Assembly (NCBI RefSeq): GCF_002902405.1
Contig: NZ_PPQS01000034.1
Coordinates: 101,728 to 165,727 of the forward strand
From: Staphylococcus schweitzeri
GTDB lineage: Bacteria; Bacillota; Bacilli; Staphylococcales; Staphylococcaceae
Direction of reading: 5' to 3'
DNA: 64,000 nucleotides
Of the stretch, positions 10,075 to 19,181 are shown piece after piece. The first letter of the stretch is position 1. Every line of letters starts with the position of its first letter. The notes beneath the pieces were generated by a model, which saw nothing but the letters and a program-made list of their open reading frames with translations, had not been told where the DNA came from and ran no database searches. A program made the position numbers and the translations under genes.

Positions 10075-10884
10075 ATGTGTGGACTTAGAAGCATTACATT
10101 AGGTACAACAAATATTGAACAAACTAAACATTATATGGTTGACATATTAGGGTTAAATTATGAAGAACTACTTGATAATTCAATTCGCTTTGGCGATGCT
10201 GATATTAGTGCAGGAACAAGACTTCAATTTATACAAGTTCCAAGTGAACAATTATCTGATACGCATTTTGTTGGTATCGGACTACGTACACCTAGCGACT
10301 TAGGTTTAGAAGAGTATGCAGAAATATTATCAAGTAAAGATATTCCATTTACAACAGTTAAAGAATTAAATGGTAATAAATATTTCAGCTTCGAAGATAA
10401 CAATGGTCATATTTTCTCAATATATTCAAACGAGAATAATTATGGCGTAGGTTTAGGTATGCCTTCTTTCGAAAGTACTGTCAATCCGTTACATCAAGTA
10501 CAAGGTTTAGGACCAGTTATTCTTAAAGTGAACCATGTCGATATCACAGCACAAATTTTAACGAATATATTCGGTCTTGAAGTATTTGCAGAATACCAAC
10601 CATTCGATGATGCTGATTACCATGTTCAAGTTTTTAAAATTGGTGAAGGTGGTTTAGGTGGCGAGATCCATTTGATGCCTACTGACAAAGAAATTGAGAT
10701 GCCAGAATATGGTGCAGTTGATCAAGTTGAATTCGAAACGAAAGATAAAGATTACTTTAACCAAGCGAAATTACGTTTAGATGAGGTCGAAATTCCTTAT
10801 CAAACACTTGAACAAGAAGATATAGAATCAATTAGAATTACCGAAAATAGTGGATTATCTTTTATATTCACTTTACAAAAATAA
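10075..10884 (+). CDS. VOC (glyoxalase/dioxygenase) superfamily protein
   Basis: A 269-residue protein built of two vicinal-oxygen-chelate modules: one from about residue 3 (LRSITLGTTNIEQTKHYMVDILGL) to 120, the second from about 143 (GPVILKVNHVDITAQILTNIFGL). The pattern 'strand, helix, LGL' marks each module, and acidic/His candidates for metal binding occur (EIHLMPTD). Members include extradiol dioxygenases and ring-cleaving or resistance enzymes, and no substrate can be named here. An upstream in-frame ATG exists at 10021, but AGAGGTGG just before 10075 and the start of the fold support the later ATG. Confidence 0.8.
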   Translation: MCGLRSITLGTTNIEQTKHYMVDILGLNYEELLDNSIRFGDADISAGTRLQFIQVPSEQLSDTHFVGIGLRTPSDLGLEEYAEILSSKDIPFTTVKELNGNKYFSFEDNNGHIFSIYSNENNYGVGLGMPSFESTVNPLHQVQGLGPVILKVNHVDITAQILTNIFGLEVFAEYQPFDDADYHVQVFKIGEGGLGGEIHLMPTDKEIEMPEYGAVDQVEFETKDKDYFNQAKLRLDEVEIPYQTLEQEDIESIRITENSGLSFIFTLQK

Positions 10885-10911
10885 TTATTTACGATAGTGA
10901 GGAAGAATTAT

Positions 10912-11115
10912 ATGTTACATGAAACTTGGAAAGATCATACACCTATTAAGAAAGTAGAAGTTATAAATACCGATGCCAAGAAATTTACAGTATCTGATAT
11001 GTTAACTATAGGTAAACAGTATGATGTTATCAATGAAACTGAAGAATATTATCAAATTATTGATAATTCAGGATTAGTTGGTGGCTATTATAAAACATAT
11101 TTCAAAGAAGTATAA
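10912..11115 (+). CDS. Small conserved protein of unknown function (DUF6501-like)
   Basis: A 67-residue soluble protein, MLHETWKDHTPIKKVEVINTD..., with no signal peptide or membrane segment. The end GLVGGYYKTYF with preceding beta-strands suggests a small SH3-like barrel. It resembles a short conserved Bacillales family that I recall as DUF6501; the function is not known. The start at 10912 is chosen because GTGAGGAAG serves as ribosome site; using GTG at 10897 would consume that site. It lies 27 bases after the VOC gene and is probably cotranscribed. Confidence 0.65.
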   Translation: MLHETWKDHTPIKKVEVINTDAKKFTVSDMLTIGKQYDVINETEEYYQIIDNSGLVGGYYKTYFKEV

Positions 11116-11224
11116 GCTTAACTATTGAAATAAATCCTAATATGAGATTTTCATTTGCTAAATTTGTTAAAATATAATCAATTCAAATTTCATGAATTGT
11201 AATTTATATCAGAATAGAATAGTA

Positions 11225-11266
11225 AACTAAGGCATTTGGATACATTTTCCGTGTCTTAGTTTTTTA
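11225..11266 (+). terminator. Intrinsic terminator after the VOC / small-protein pair
   Basis: AACTAAGGCA pairs with TGTCTTAGTT around a 16-base loop, followed directly by TTTTTAC. It separates the VOC gene pair from the AAA/VWA operon that starts at 11294. Confidence 0.75.
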
Positions 11267-11293
11267 CTTTATTTAAAGGAGAATGTTTTAAAA

Positions 11294-12085
11294 ATGTCAC
11301 TTAAACACTATAAGAATTCAGATTCAACTGTTTTTAATGATGCAAAAGCATTATTTGATTTAAATAAAAATATTTTGCTGAAAGGTCCAACTGGTTCTGG
11401 GAAAACAAAGTTGGCGGAAACCTTAAGTGAAGTTGTTGATACACCGATGCATCAAGTGAATTGTTCTGTAGATTTAGATACAGAAAGTCTATTAGGCTTT
11501 AAAACAATTAAAACAAATGCTCAAGGTCAACAAGAAATTGTCTTTGTTGATGGTCCAGTTATCAAGGCGATGAAAGAAGGACATATTTTATATATTGATG
11601 AAATCAATATGGCTAAACCAGAAACCTTACCTGTACTGAATGGTGTGCTAGATTATCGTCGACAAATTACAAATCCTTATACTGGTGAAGTCATTAAGGC
11701 TGCACCAGGTTTTAATGTGATAGCAGCAATCAATGAAGGATATGTTGGAACATTACCAATGAATGAAGCATTAAAAAATCGATTTGTCGTTATTCACGTT
11801 GATTATATTGATGGGGATATTTTGAAAAATGTTATAAAAGAACAAAGTTTGTTGCAAGAAGACAAACAAATTGAACAAATTATTAAATTTAATGAAGATT
11901 TACGCACAATGTCTAAGCAAGGGCAAATTTCTGAAGAAGCCGCAAGTATTCGTGCATTATTAGATTTATGTGACTTATTGACTGTTATGCCAGTTGAACG
12001 AGCAATAAAACGTACAATTATAGATAAATTAGAAGATGAACGTGAACAACAAGCAATTTACAACGCTGTAGAATTAAATTTTTAA
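11294..12085 (+). CDS. MoxR-type AAA+ ATPase (CbbQ/NirQ/NorQ-like; YojN-like)
   Basis: A 263-residue single-domain AAA+ ATPase. The Walker A motif GPTGSGKT is at 31-38, Walker B ILYIDEIN has Asp102 and Glu103, and the sensor/arginine region [10 protein letters not shown] follows near 160. The long pre-sensor stretch and the partner VWA gene 13 bases downstream place it in the MoxR group, whose members remodel or load cofactor into partner enzymes. B. subtilis has, as I recall, a homologous pair (yojN/yojO) directly beside odhAB, the same neighbourhood as here. The client in Staphylococcus is unknown; the 2-oxoglutarate dehydrogenase complex is a reasonable guess. Confidence 0.85.
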   Translation: MSLKHYKNSDSTVFNDAKALFDLNKNILLKGPTGSGKTKLAETLSEVVDTPMHQVNCSVDLDTESLLGFKTIKTNAQGQQEIVFVDGPVIKAMKEGHILYIDEINMAKPETLPVLNGVLDYRRQITNPYTGEVIKAAPGFNVIAAINEGYVGTLPMNEALKNRFVVIHVDYIDGDILKNVIKEQSLLQEDKQIEQIIKFNEDLRTMSKQGQISEEAASIRALLDLCDLLTVMPVERAIKRTIIDKLEDEREQQAIYNAVELNF

Positions 12086-12098
12086 AGAGGGATAAAAT

Positions 12099-13985
12099 AT
12101 GAGTGATCGTTTCATAAAATTTAACGACGAACAGTTAGACGCGAAACAAGTTATGATGTTGCAAGACTTAGCGCGACTTCTATTAGAAAATGAACAAACA
12201 CAAGTTAAAATTCAAAAGTTCCCTTATTATAATCCAATTCAAAATGTATTAATTACAAGTTGGTTTTGGTCACATCGACCCAGCCATATCGAAATGGCTG
12301 GCTTAAAAACGGATGTTATGTTAGCGGCTTATGGATATCAAATGATGGATATTTCAATTGTTAATGAAGTAGCAAATGATGAAACATTTAAACATCCTAA
12401 ATTTTATCAACAACTCTTTAAATTATTAGAAGATATGCGTGTATTTAATACAATAAAGGAGCAACGACCAAGTACTGCTAAATTGGTTAATCTTCGTTTA
12501 GCTACTCGTATTGCTTATACAGAATCTCAAATAAAAGTTTATCGTACTAAAACACAATATACAGATTTATTATTTTTGTATTTAGAACATGCATTTTTAA
12601 GTCAAGATTTCTTTGATATACCATCTATACATTCAGATTTAGATGATATTTTAGTTAATATGTTCTTATATTTACCTAATTTTTTCCAAAATCAAAATTC
12701 TGAAGATAATATGTATCTAGTTCAACGCATCATGTATCAAGTGGATCACATTTTAAAAGAAGATATGTTGAACGAATATTATTACTTACCAAAAACATTA
12801 TATGAAACATTAGCTAGTGAAGATTTTGATGAATTGAAGAGAACGGATGCAAGCCAAGTCGATGGGCAAGATGATACTTCAGAAGATGATGATAACCAAA
12901 GTGAAAAAGCTGACTCTAAATCTGCAGATAGTGAGTCAAAAGGCGGTGCCTATTTAGAAATGGAGCTTCACGAAGGACAAAATAGTGAAACATTGGGTGA
13001 TGATGAAGCACGTGAAGGCGATGCTACAGACGATATGACTGATATGATGACCAAAAAGGGCAAAGGATCAAACGATACGCTAAATCGTGAAGAAGGCGAT
13101 GCTGTTGGTCAAAGCCAGGCATTTCAACTTGATGGTGTGAACAAAAATGTAGAAATAAAATGGCAAATTCCTGAAATTGAGCCACAATATGTATTAGAAT
13201 ATCAAGAATCGAAGCAAGCTGTTCAATACGAAATCAAAGATTTAATTCAAATCATTAAGAAAACAATCGAAAGAGAGCAACGTGATGCTCGTTATAATTT
13301 AACTAAAGGGCGATTACAAAAGGATTTAATTAATTGGTTTATCGACGATCAGTATAAATTGTTTTACAAAAAACAAGATTTAAGTAAATCATTTGATGCG
13401 ACGTTTACATTGTTAATTGATGCGTCAGCAAGTATGCATGATAAAATGGCTGAAACGAAGAAAGGTGTTGTGTTATTCCACGAGACGTTAAAAGCATTGA
13501 ACATTAAACATGAAATTTTATCATTCAGTGAGGACGCCTTTGATTCAGACGAGCATGCACAACCAAATATCATTAATGAAATTATTAACTATGATTACTC
13601 AACCTTTGAAAAAGATGGCCCACGTATTATGGCACTTGAACCTCAAGATGATAATCGTGATGGTGTTGCTATTAGAGTTGCAAGTGAACGATTAATGCGT
13701 CGAAATCAACATCAACGATTTTTAATCGTATTTTCAGACGGCGAACCGTCTGCATTTAATTATAGTCAAGATGGTATTATTGATACGTATGAAGCTGTAG
13801 AAATGTCACGTAAATTTGGCATTGAAGTATTTAATGTATTTTTGAGTCAAGATCCAATAACTGAAGATGTTGAACAAACAATTCATAATATTTATGGTCA
13901 ATATGCTATTTTCGTTGAAGGTGTTGCGCATTTACCTGGACATCTTTCTCCATTATTGAAAAAATTACTACTTAAATCTTTATGA
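12099..13985 (+). CDS. VWA-domain protein partner of MoxR ATPase (NorD/CobT-like; YojO-like)
   Basis: A 628-residue protein. Residues 1 to about 245 are helical. Then comes a highly acidic, low-complexity linker (about 248-340, many Asp, Glu and Ser), and a C-terminal von Willebrand A domain (about 430-628) with an intact metal site, Asp441, Ser443 and Ser445 in LIDASAS, plus later FSDGEPS. This layout matches the VWA partners of MoxR-type ATPases (NorD, CobT, ViaA-like), which hand a client to the ATPase. No signal peptide or membrane segment is seen, so it should be cytoplasmic. Function in Staphylococcus is not established. Confidence 0.85.
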   Translation: MSDRFIKFNDEQLDAKQVMMLQDLARLLLENEQTQVKIQKFPYYNPIQNVLITSWFWSHRPSHIEMAGLKTDVMLAAYGYQMMDISIVNEVANDETFKHPKFYQQLFKLLEDMRVFNTIKEQRPSTAKLVNLRLATRIAYTESQIKVYRTKTQYTDLLFLYLEHAFLSQDFFDIPSIHSDLDDILVNMFLYLPNFFQNQNSEDNMYLVQRIMYQVDHILKEDMLNEYYYLPKTLYETLASEDFDELKRTDASQVDGQDDTSEDDDNQSEKADSKSADSESKGGAYLEMELHEGQNSETLGDDEAREGDATDDMTDMMTKKGKGSNDTLNREEGDAVGQSQAFQLDGVNKNVEIKWQIPEIEPQYVLEYQESKQAVQYEIKDLIQIIKKTIEREQRDARYNLTKGRLQKDLINWFIDDQYKLFYKKQDLSKSFDATFTLLIDASASMHDKMAETKKGVVLFHETLKALNIKHEILSFSEDAFDSDEHAQPNIINEIINYDYSTFEKDGPRIMALEPQDDNRDGVAIRVASERLMRRNQHQRFLIVFSDGEPSAFNYSQDGIIDTYEAVEMSRKFGIEVFNVFLSQDPITEDVEQTIHNIYGQYAIFVEGVAHLPGHLSPLLKKLLLKSL

Positions 13986-14105
13986 ATAAATTTAAAATAT
14001 GAGTTTATGTGAAATTGTGAAATTAAGCTAGCCAACTAAAAATGCCTTCTATGCTAAACTCCATATGTATTTCTTGCCAAAGAAAACATAAGGAGTTAGT
14101 ACGGA

Positions 14106-14529
14106 ATGGACTATACATAACCTAACACGGATAGATTTACATTCATAGCAGCATATTAAATCTAGAATCTTTCAGTTAAAGAGATTTCAAGTAGATAGAA
14201 ACGTTCTAAACAGACAATATATAACGTAATCTATGCTCTTAAGTCAGGTATATCTGCACTTGAATATCATCAAGAATGCAAGTAAAGAAAATCTAATTGC
14301 GGCCGAGGCCGACATGGAATACTACTCCTAAAAGAACAGTCAAGCTTATATCCATGAAAATGTAGTTGATAGATGGACACCTGACACCATTATTATCAGA
14401 GGTGAACACAGGACTGATTCTTCTGATATAAGAATTTACGGTATGTTTAGGGAAAACTACCTAGGGAGATCCAAAACTAAATGGACTACGCCCAAATTTA
14501 AGGGCAAACCACATGATGGTTCTAATTAG
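14106..14529 (+). pseudogene. Decayed IS30-family transposase remnant
   Basis: Conceptual translation shows an IS30-type transposase N-terminal half with many stops. After ATG at 14106 the frame reads MDYT*...FIAAY, then SVKEISSR*KRSKQTIYN, ALKSGISALEYHQE and RKSNCGR. The reading then moves one frame to an open stretch at 14347-14529 (YIHENVVDRWTPDTIIIRG ... YGMFRENYLGR). The helix-turn-helix pattern 'RSKQTIYNV', the 'ALEYHQ' block and 'WTPDTII' are hallmarks of this family. At least a dozen stops, a frameshift and loss of the DDE catalytic half make it non-functional. No terminal inverted repeats were recognised. Confidence 0.75.
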
Positions 14530-14611
14530 AAGTTAATAAATAGCAAAGGAAAAAGAATAACTTCTTTAATTAAAGAAGGGAAAATCTTAAGGGAAAAGGG
14601 TGTTATAAATT

Positions 14612-15220
14612 ATGCGTTTTGATATAAATAGTTCGGACATAAAAAAGTTGAATTTTTCTAAAATAAAAAACGCAATTCATTTAAATTTAAGTGGCGATAA
14701 ATACCAGTTATTGGATAATGGCAATACTATTAATAAAGCTTATTTTTTGGCTGTATATGAAAATGCGATTAACATTTTTGAGGATTTATTTTCATCCTCT
14801 GATTCTATAAATTTGGTTCATGTTGTATATGTATATAATGAACCATATAAGAAAACAAATATAATAAAAAAATTCACATCGTTAACAATAGATAAATTAT
14901 ATTACTTTAAAGAATATATGTTTGTGATGGATGAAAATATTTTGTGCGGAGAGTTTTCATATAAGTGTACCCTAAAAGATATAAAATATAAAAAATTGTT
15001 AAAAGCTATATCCAATCAAGACTTTAAAGGCTTAGTTCCAAATATCAATCAGAACGATACATATTCTGAAATATATATAATTAATAATACTAAAAACTTA
15101 ATATATCATTTATATGATGATAGGGGACTCTGGTTAGCTTTTAATAATGATGAAGATTATGCAAGATATTCTGAAAAATATAACGATTTAATATCAGTAT
15201 TTGATTTTGAAGATATTTAA
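14612..15220 (+). CDS. DUF3885-family protein
   Basis: A 202-residue, very AT-rich gene encoding a soluble protein without signal peptide. The C-terminal region has the DUF3885 signature: IYIINNTKNLIYHLYDDRG at about 154-172, followed by a short helix ending EKYNDLI. The function of the family is unknown. It sits alone between an IS30 remnant and brnQ, and its base composition is poorer in GC than its neighbours, so recent acquisition is likely. Related proteins often occur in variable loci, so an immunity or accessory role is possible but only a guess. The ribosome site is AAAAGGGTG, rather distant from the ATG. Confidence 0.7.
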   Translation: MRFDINSSDIKKLNFSKIKNAIHLNLSGDKYQLLDNGNTINKAYFLAVYENAINIFEDLFSSSDSINLVHVVYVYNEPYKKTNIIKKFTSLTIDKLYYFKEYMFVMDENILCGEFSYKCTLKDIKYKKLLKAISNQDFKGLVPNINQNDTYSEIYIINNTKNLIYHLYDDRGLWLAFNNDEDYARYSEKYNDLISVFDFEDI

Positions 15221-15517
15221 TTTTTTATCTAACAAATGACAAATTATTAAAAGTAGCTATTTTAATTACTGGCGTTAAAAAACAGTAAAGTAGTGATTTA
15301 TCTTAATTTGACTATCTAAAAATTGTGAACAAAAGTCATCTATTACTAGCTAAAAAGTAAATTTGAAGAATTTTATTTTCTGTCACAGTCTGATTTAAAC
15401 AACACATTTGTTTTAATCCTGCTATGTACAACATATTTCATGTAGACTCTTTATTATTTTTTGTGCTAAAATATTTACTTGTAAATTATTTCGTGTTTTC
15501 AAAAAAGGAGTAACTCT

Positions 15518-16861
15518 ATGAATAAAAATACATGGGTCATTGGGTTTACGCTCTTCGCTATGTTTTTTGGCGCAGGCAATCTAATTTTTCCTCCTAATCT
15601 CGGATTGGATAGTGGTCAATATTTTTGGCCTGCCATTTTAGCGTTTGTTCTAACTGGGATTGGTTTACCATTACTAGGTGTGATTGTAGGTGCACTTGAT
15701 AAAGAAGGATATATTGGTGCATTAAATAAAATTTCACCTAAATTTTCAATAATGTTCTTAATTATTATTTATTTGACTATCGGACCACTTTTCGCAATAC
15801 CAAGAACTGCATCTACATCTTTTGAAATGACAATTACACCAATTATACATAGCAACAGTAGTATCGCTTTATTTATATTTACGATTATCTATTTCATAGT
15901 CGTTTTGTATATTTGTTTAAATCCATCTAAGTTAATCGATCGTATTGGTTCATTATTAACACCATTGTTATTGATTACTATTTTAGCGATGATTATTAAG
16001 GGATACATAGACTTTAGCGGCAATAATGCTGGAAAGGGCAATGAAGCTCTCTATCATTCTAATTTTTCAAGTTTTGCCGAAGGATTCACTCAAGGCTATT
16101 TAACAATGGATGCCATTGCAGCAATTGCTTTTTCAATGATTGTTGTTAATGCAGTAAAACTAACAGGTATTACAAAAACGAATCAAATTTTCAAACAAAC
16201 TTTGACTGCTGGTTTAATTGCGGCCGTTGCTTTAATTTTCATATATATATCATTAGGTTATATTGGTAATCATATGCCGGTAAGTGACATGATGTTAGAT
16301 CAATTGAAATCCAAAGACCGAAATATTGGGACATATTTATTAACGACAATGGCTTCAACAGGATTTGGTTCATTTGGAAAATATTTATTGGGCATCATTG
16401 TGGCATTGGCATGTCTTACTACAGCATGTGGGCTTATTGTTGCAGTTTCTGAATATTTCCATAGAATCGTACCAAAAGTATCATATAAAGCATTTGTGTT
16501 AATATTCATTCTAATGAGTTTTATTATTGCTAACCAAGGTTTAAATGCTGTTATATCAATGTCAATCCCAGTATTAAGCATTGTATATCCAGTAGCAATA
16601 ACTGTTGTATTATTAATTTTAATTGCCAAATTCATACCAACAAAACGTATTACGCAACAAATTCCGGTTATTATTGTATTTATATTGTCGATTTTCAGTG
16701 TTATTAGTAAGTTAGGTTGGCTGAAAATTAACTTTATTGAATCATTGCCTTTAAGAGCATATTCTTTAGAATGGTTCCCAGTGGCAATCTTTGCAACGCT
16801 TTTAGGCTATCTAGTTGGTAAATTTGTAAAACAAGATCCAATTAAATATCAACAGGAATAA
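15518..16861 (+). CDS. brnQ: Branched-chain amino acid transporter BrnQ (LIVCS family)
   Basis: A 447-residue membrane protein with about 12 hydrophobic segments. It starts with the family signature [28 protein letters not shown] members import leucine, isoleucine and valine with Na+ or H+. S. aureus has three paralogues, and the location next to telA and downstream of odhAB matches the one called brnQ3, but the number is from memory. A strong AAAGGAG site precedes the ATG. It is convergent with telA and shares a terminator with it. Confidence 0.92.
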   Translation: MNKNTWVIGFTLFAMFFGAGNLIFPPNLGLDSGQYFWPAILAFVLTGIGLPLLGVIVGALDKEGYIGALNKISPKFSIMFLIIIYLTIGPLFAIPRTASTSFEMTITPIIHSNSSIALFIFTIIYFIVVLYICLNPSKLIDRIGSLLTPLLLITILAMIIKGYIDFSGNNAGKGNEALYHSNFSSFAEGFTQGYLTMDAIAAIAFSMIVVNAVKLTGITKTNQIFKQTLTAGLIAAVALIFIYISLGYIGNHMPVSDMMLDQLKSKDRNIGTYLLTTMASTGFGSFGKYLLGIIVALACLTTACGLIVAVSEYFHRIVPKVSYKAFVLIFILMSFIIANQGLNAVISMSIPVLSIVYPVAITVVLLILIAKFIPTKRITQQIPVIIVFILSIFSVISKLGWLKINFIESLPLRAYSLEWFPVAIFATLLGYLVGKFVKQDPIKYQQE

Positions 16862-16872
16862 TGAATAATATA

Positions 16873-16915
16873 AAAGGAAGCATCTCCAATTCAATGATAG
16901 GATGCTTCCTTTTGT
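16873..16915. terminator. Bidirectional terminator between brnQ and telA
   Basis: AAAAGGAAGCATC pairs with GATGCTTCCTTTT around a 15-base loop, with a T-run on the plus strand and an A-run on the left arm giving U's on the minus strand. It serves the convergent genes on both sides. Confidence 0.85.
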
Positions 16916-16933
16916 TATTACCTAATTCGTAAT

Positions 16934-18070
16934 TTATGATTGTTTATTAGGTCCTTTAATATTCACTAAATGTGACTTTAAATCTTGTTCTAATTGTTGT
17001 AATTCTTTTTCAGCTAATTGTCGTTCTTCGCGACCCTGTTGTTGAATAATTAGAGTTTCTTCAATTGTTTCAATAATATTATTCTGCGTACGTTTCAATG
17101 TATCGAGGTCGACTATGCCACGCTCATTTTCAGTTGCAGTTTCAATTGCATTTTGTTTAAGCATTTCCGCATTGGCTGTTAATAAGTCATTTGTTGTATC
17201 TGTAACAGCTCGTTGTGCTGCAACTGCATTTCGTTGTCTCATAAGTGTTAACGCAATGGCTATTTGGTTTTTCCATAAAGGAATACTTGTTAAAATAGAG
17301 CTTTGAATTTTTTCAGCAAGTGCTTGGTTAACATTTTGAATCATTCTAATTTGTGGCGCAGTCTGCAACGCGATTTGTCTTGAAAGTTGTAGATCGTAAA
17401 TTCGTTTATCTAGTCTATCTATAAATTGTTGCATATCTGCAACTTGTTGAATATCCATTTGGTTAGTTGACTGATGCGCTTGCTCTTGCAATTTTGGAAG
17501 GGTTTCAGTTTCCAATTGTAATTTTTTCTGTTGTGCTGCAATAATATGCAACGATAAGTCATCAAAATATTGCTTATTTTTATCATATAATGTGTCTAAT
17601 AACTCAATATCTCTTGTTAAATGACTTTGATGTTTCTGAAGTTGGATTGTTATACGATCAACTTGAGCACTGACAGATTGCATTCTTGAAAAAATTTCAT
17701 TGATAGAAGACTTGGCTCTGCTAAAGATTTTTTTAAACAGAGATGGTTTATCAGTATTTAACTCATTTGGATTAACTGACTTTAGTTTTGACATTAAATC
17801 TGACAAAGTATCTCCAATAGGACCAACATCTTTACTTTGTACTTCATCCAACATTTGATGTGAAAATTGAGACATTTGTTTTTGTAAATCAGAACCAAAC
17901 GCTAATAAACCTTCATTGTTTAAAGGGTTAATTTGTTTACTGATTGTGTCTACCTGTTTTTGTTGTTCAATTGTTAACTTTTCTTTTTGAATAGTAGTAT
18001 TCGATAATTCTTTATCGCTTATAAAATCATCTAGTGGATGGTTTTCTTTGAAACTTTTATTTTCAGTCAT
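16934..18070 (-). CDS. TelA-family toxic-anion-resistance-like protein
   Basis: A 378-residue soluble protein that is mostly helical and coiled-coil, with Gln-rich helices and a family core near the C-terminus (QIAIALTLMRQRNAVAAQRAV, then TNDLLTANAEMLKQ). This is the TelA/YaaN/YceH family, linked to tellurite and cell-envelope antimicrobial tolerance; no enzyme activity is known. The ORF opens at 18085, but the ATG at 18070 follows GGAGAG at good spacing and gives MTENKSFKE. It is 31 bases downstream of the xpaC-like gene, an association shared with B. subtilis xpaC-yaaN. Confidence 0.88.
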   Translation of the reverse strand: MTENKSFKENHPLDDFISDKELSNTTIQKEKLTIEQQKQVDTISKQINPLNNEGLLAFGSDLQKQMSQFSHQMLDEVQSKDVGPIGDTLSDLMSKLKSVNPNELNTDKPSLFKKIFSRAKSSINEIFSRMQSVSAQVDRITIQLQKHQSHLTRDIELLDTLYDKNKQYFDDLSLHIIAAQQKKLQLETETLPKLQEQAHQSTNQMDIQQVADMQQFIDRLDKRIYDLQLSRQIALQTAPQIRMIQNVNQALAEKIQSSILTSIPLWKNQIAIALTLMRQRNAVAAQRAVTDTTNDLLTANAEMLKQNAIETATENERGIVDLDTLKRTQNNIIETIEETLIIQQQGREERQLAEKELQQLEQDLKSHLVNIKGPNKQS

Positions 18071-18101
18071 CAATAATCTCTCCAATAGTTGCTATTTTAC
18101 A

Positions 18102-18731
18102 TCAATCTTGATGATGCTTTTGATGTAACTTATTTAATTCCATTTCAATATCTAAACGTTCATAATCATCTTCGTTGAGACGCTTTAAATCAGCGATTAA
18201 TGTTCGTTTGACCTCATCCAAAGTAATTCGTGTTTGTTCTAATTTTTGTTGTTCATTAATTGATTTTTTTGGCATTTTTGCTAGACGTGTATATGCATCA
18301 ACCAAATTTAATGCATTATCAATATGAGAATAAAAAAAGCCTTCAACTTTATAAAATGATGCAGGTCTCTGTCTAACTGTCGTATAAATAGAACGTGAAA
18401 TTTGGTATATATCATTAATCTGCCTAAAATCTTTAATTGATCTTATATTGACATACGTTTTTAAAATACCTCTAAGCTTTTGGTGTGTATGATTTAACTG
18501 ATTTCGAATATAGCGATAGTCTTTTCTAGTCAAACCAATTTCGTTTAAATATTTGCGTGAAGTGAGTTTTTGTATCGGTAGGTATGTCATTAAAAAGCCA
18601 ACAATACCAATAGACATATCAATTAAAAAAGATACATCAAGTGCAATCATCCCAAATATGCTTGTTAAAAACGCTACAGGAATTCCCACTAACACCCCAA
18701 ATATATGAGAAATATTATATCTCACTGTCAT
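18102..18731 (-). CDS. XpaC-like protein (5-bromo-4-chloroindolyl phosphate hydrolysis family)
   Basis: A 209-residue protein with two hydrophobic segments near the N-terminus (about 9-29 and 31-50) followed by a charged helical domain (about 60-209). It belongs to the XpaC family, named for a B. subtilis gene whose overexpression lets cells hydrolyse X-phosphate; a true phosphatase active site is not visible, so the name should not be read as a function. Paired with the TelA-like gene just downstream, it probably acts in the same membrane-stress process. Confidence 0.85.
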   Translation of the reverse strand: MTVRYNISHIFGVLVGIPVAFLTSIFGMIALDVSFLIDMSIGIVGFLMTYLPIQKLTSRKYLNEIGLTRKDYRYIRNQLNHTHQKLRGILKTYVNIRSIKDFRQINDIYQISRSIYTTVRQRPASFYKVEGFFYSHIDNALNLVDAYTRLAKMPKKSINEQQKLEQTRITLDEVKRTLIADLKRLNEDDYERLDIEMELNKLHQKHHQD

Positions 18732-18749
18732 CTTCCTTTATTTAGCATT

Positions 18750-19019
18750 TTATATTGATCTAAAATCTGATAATGTTTGATTAGGTTCTAGTTCTTCTAA
18801 ATGATGATTTGTCACATCAGATGCTGGTGAGGCACCATCAATTACGCTTTGTATAAATTTCTCTATATCTTTTTCATCCCCTTGTGCATATATCTCTACA
18901 TAATCATTTACATTTTGAACAGTTCCGACTATGCTATATTTCATTGCAATACGCTGAGTAAAATATCTAAATCCGACGCCTTGTACGCGCCCAAATACTT
19001 GTAAAAGTATATGTCTCAT
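18750..19019 (-). CDS. acyP: Acylphosphatase
   Basis: An 89-residue acylphosphatase, the normal size. The catalytic loop [11 protein letters not shown] near residues 11-21 carries the phosphate-binding Arg, and the conserved Asn lies in [11 protein letters not shown]. It hydrolyses acyl phosphates such as acetyl phosphate or carbamoyl phosphate. A GTG start nine bases upstream is possible, but GAGGTGG is well spaced for the ATG at 19019. It is the first gene of a minus-strand trio with xpaC- and telA-like genes (18-base gap to the next). Confidence 0.92.
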   Translation of the reverse strand: MRHILLQVFGRVQGVGFRYFTQRIAMKYSIVGTVQNVNDYVEIYAQGDEKDIEKFIQSVIDGASPASDVTNHHLEELEPNQTLSDFRSI

Positions 19020-19181
19020 ATTTACCACCTCATATTGTTATTATACGGAGTTTTACTCAAAAAAACTAATAATTACTATAGTACTAATCATGATTGTTTC
19101 GAGTCGTCAAACTTGATTTTCAGAGTCGAAAGGTTTAAAAATAAGTATATAGTTCTTGAAGTATGGAAGGGGTCTTTAATA

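Noticed and set aside
14106..14529. Intact transposase or toxin gene in the 14-kb patch
   Set aside because: At least a dozen in-frame stops and a frameshift; only an N-terminal fragment of an IS30-type transposase can be recognised.
15221..15517. CodY-type operator before brnQ
   Set aside because: Stretches such as GAATTTTATTTTCTG resemble the CodY motif only loosely, with too many mismatches to list.
19011..19181. N-terminal extension of MsaA to 159 residues
   Set aside because: The extension overlaps the acylphosphatase start and its ribosome site and reads as random Leu/Tyr/Asn-rich sequence; the ATG at 19182 has its own ribosome site.
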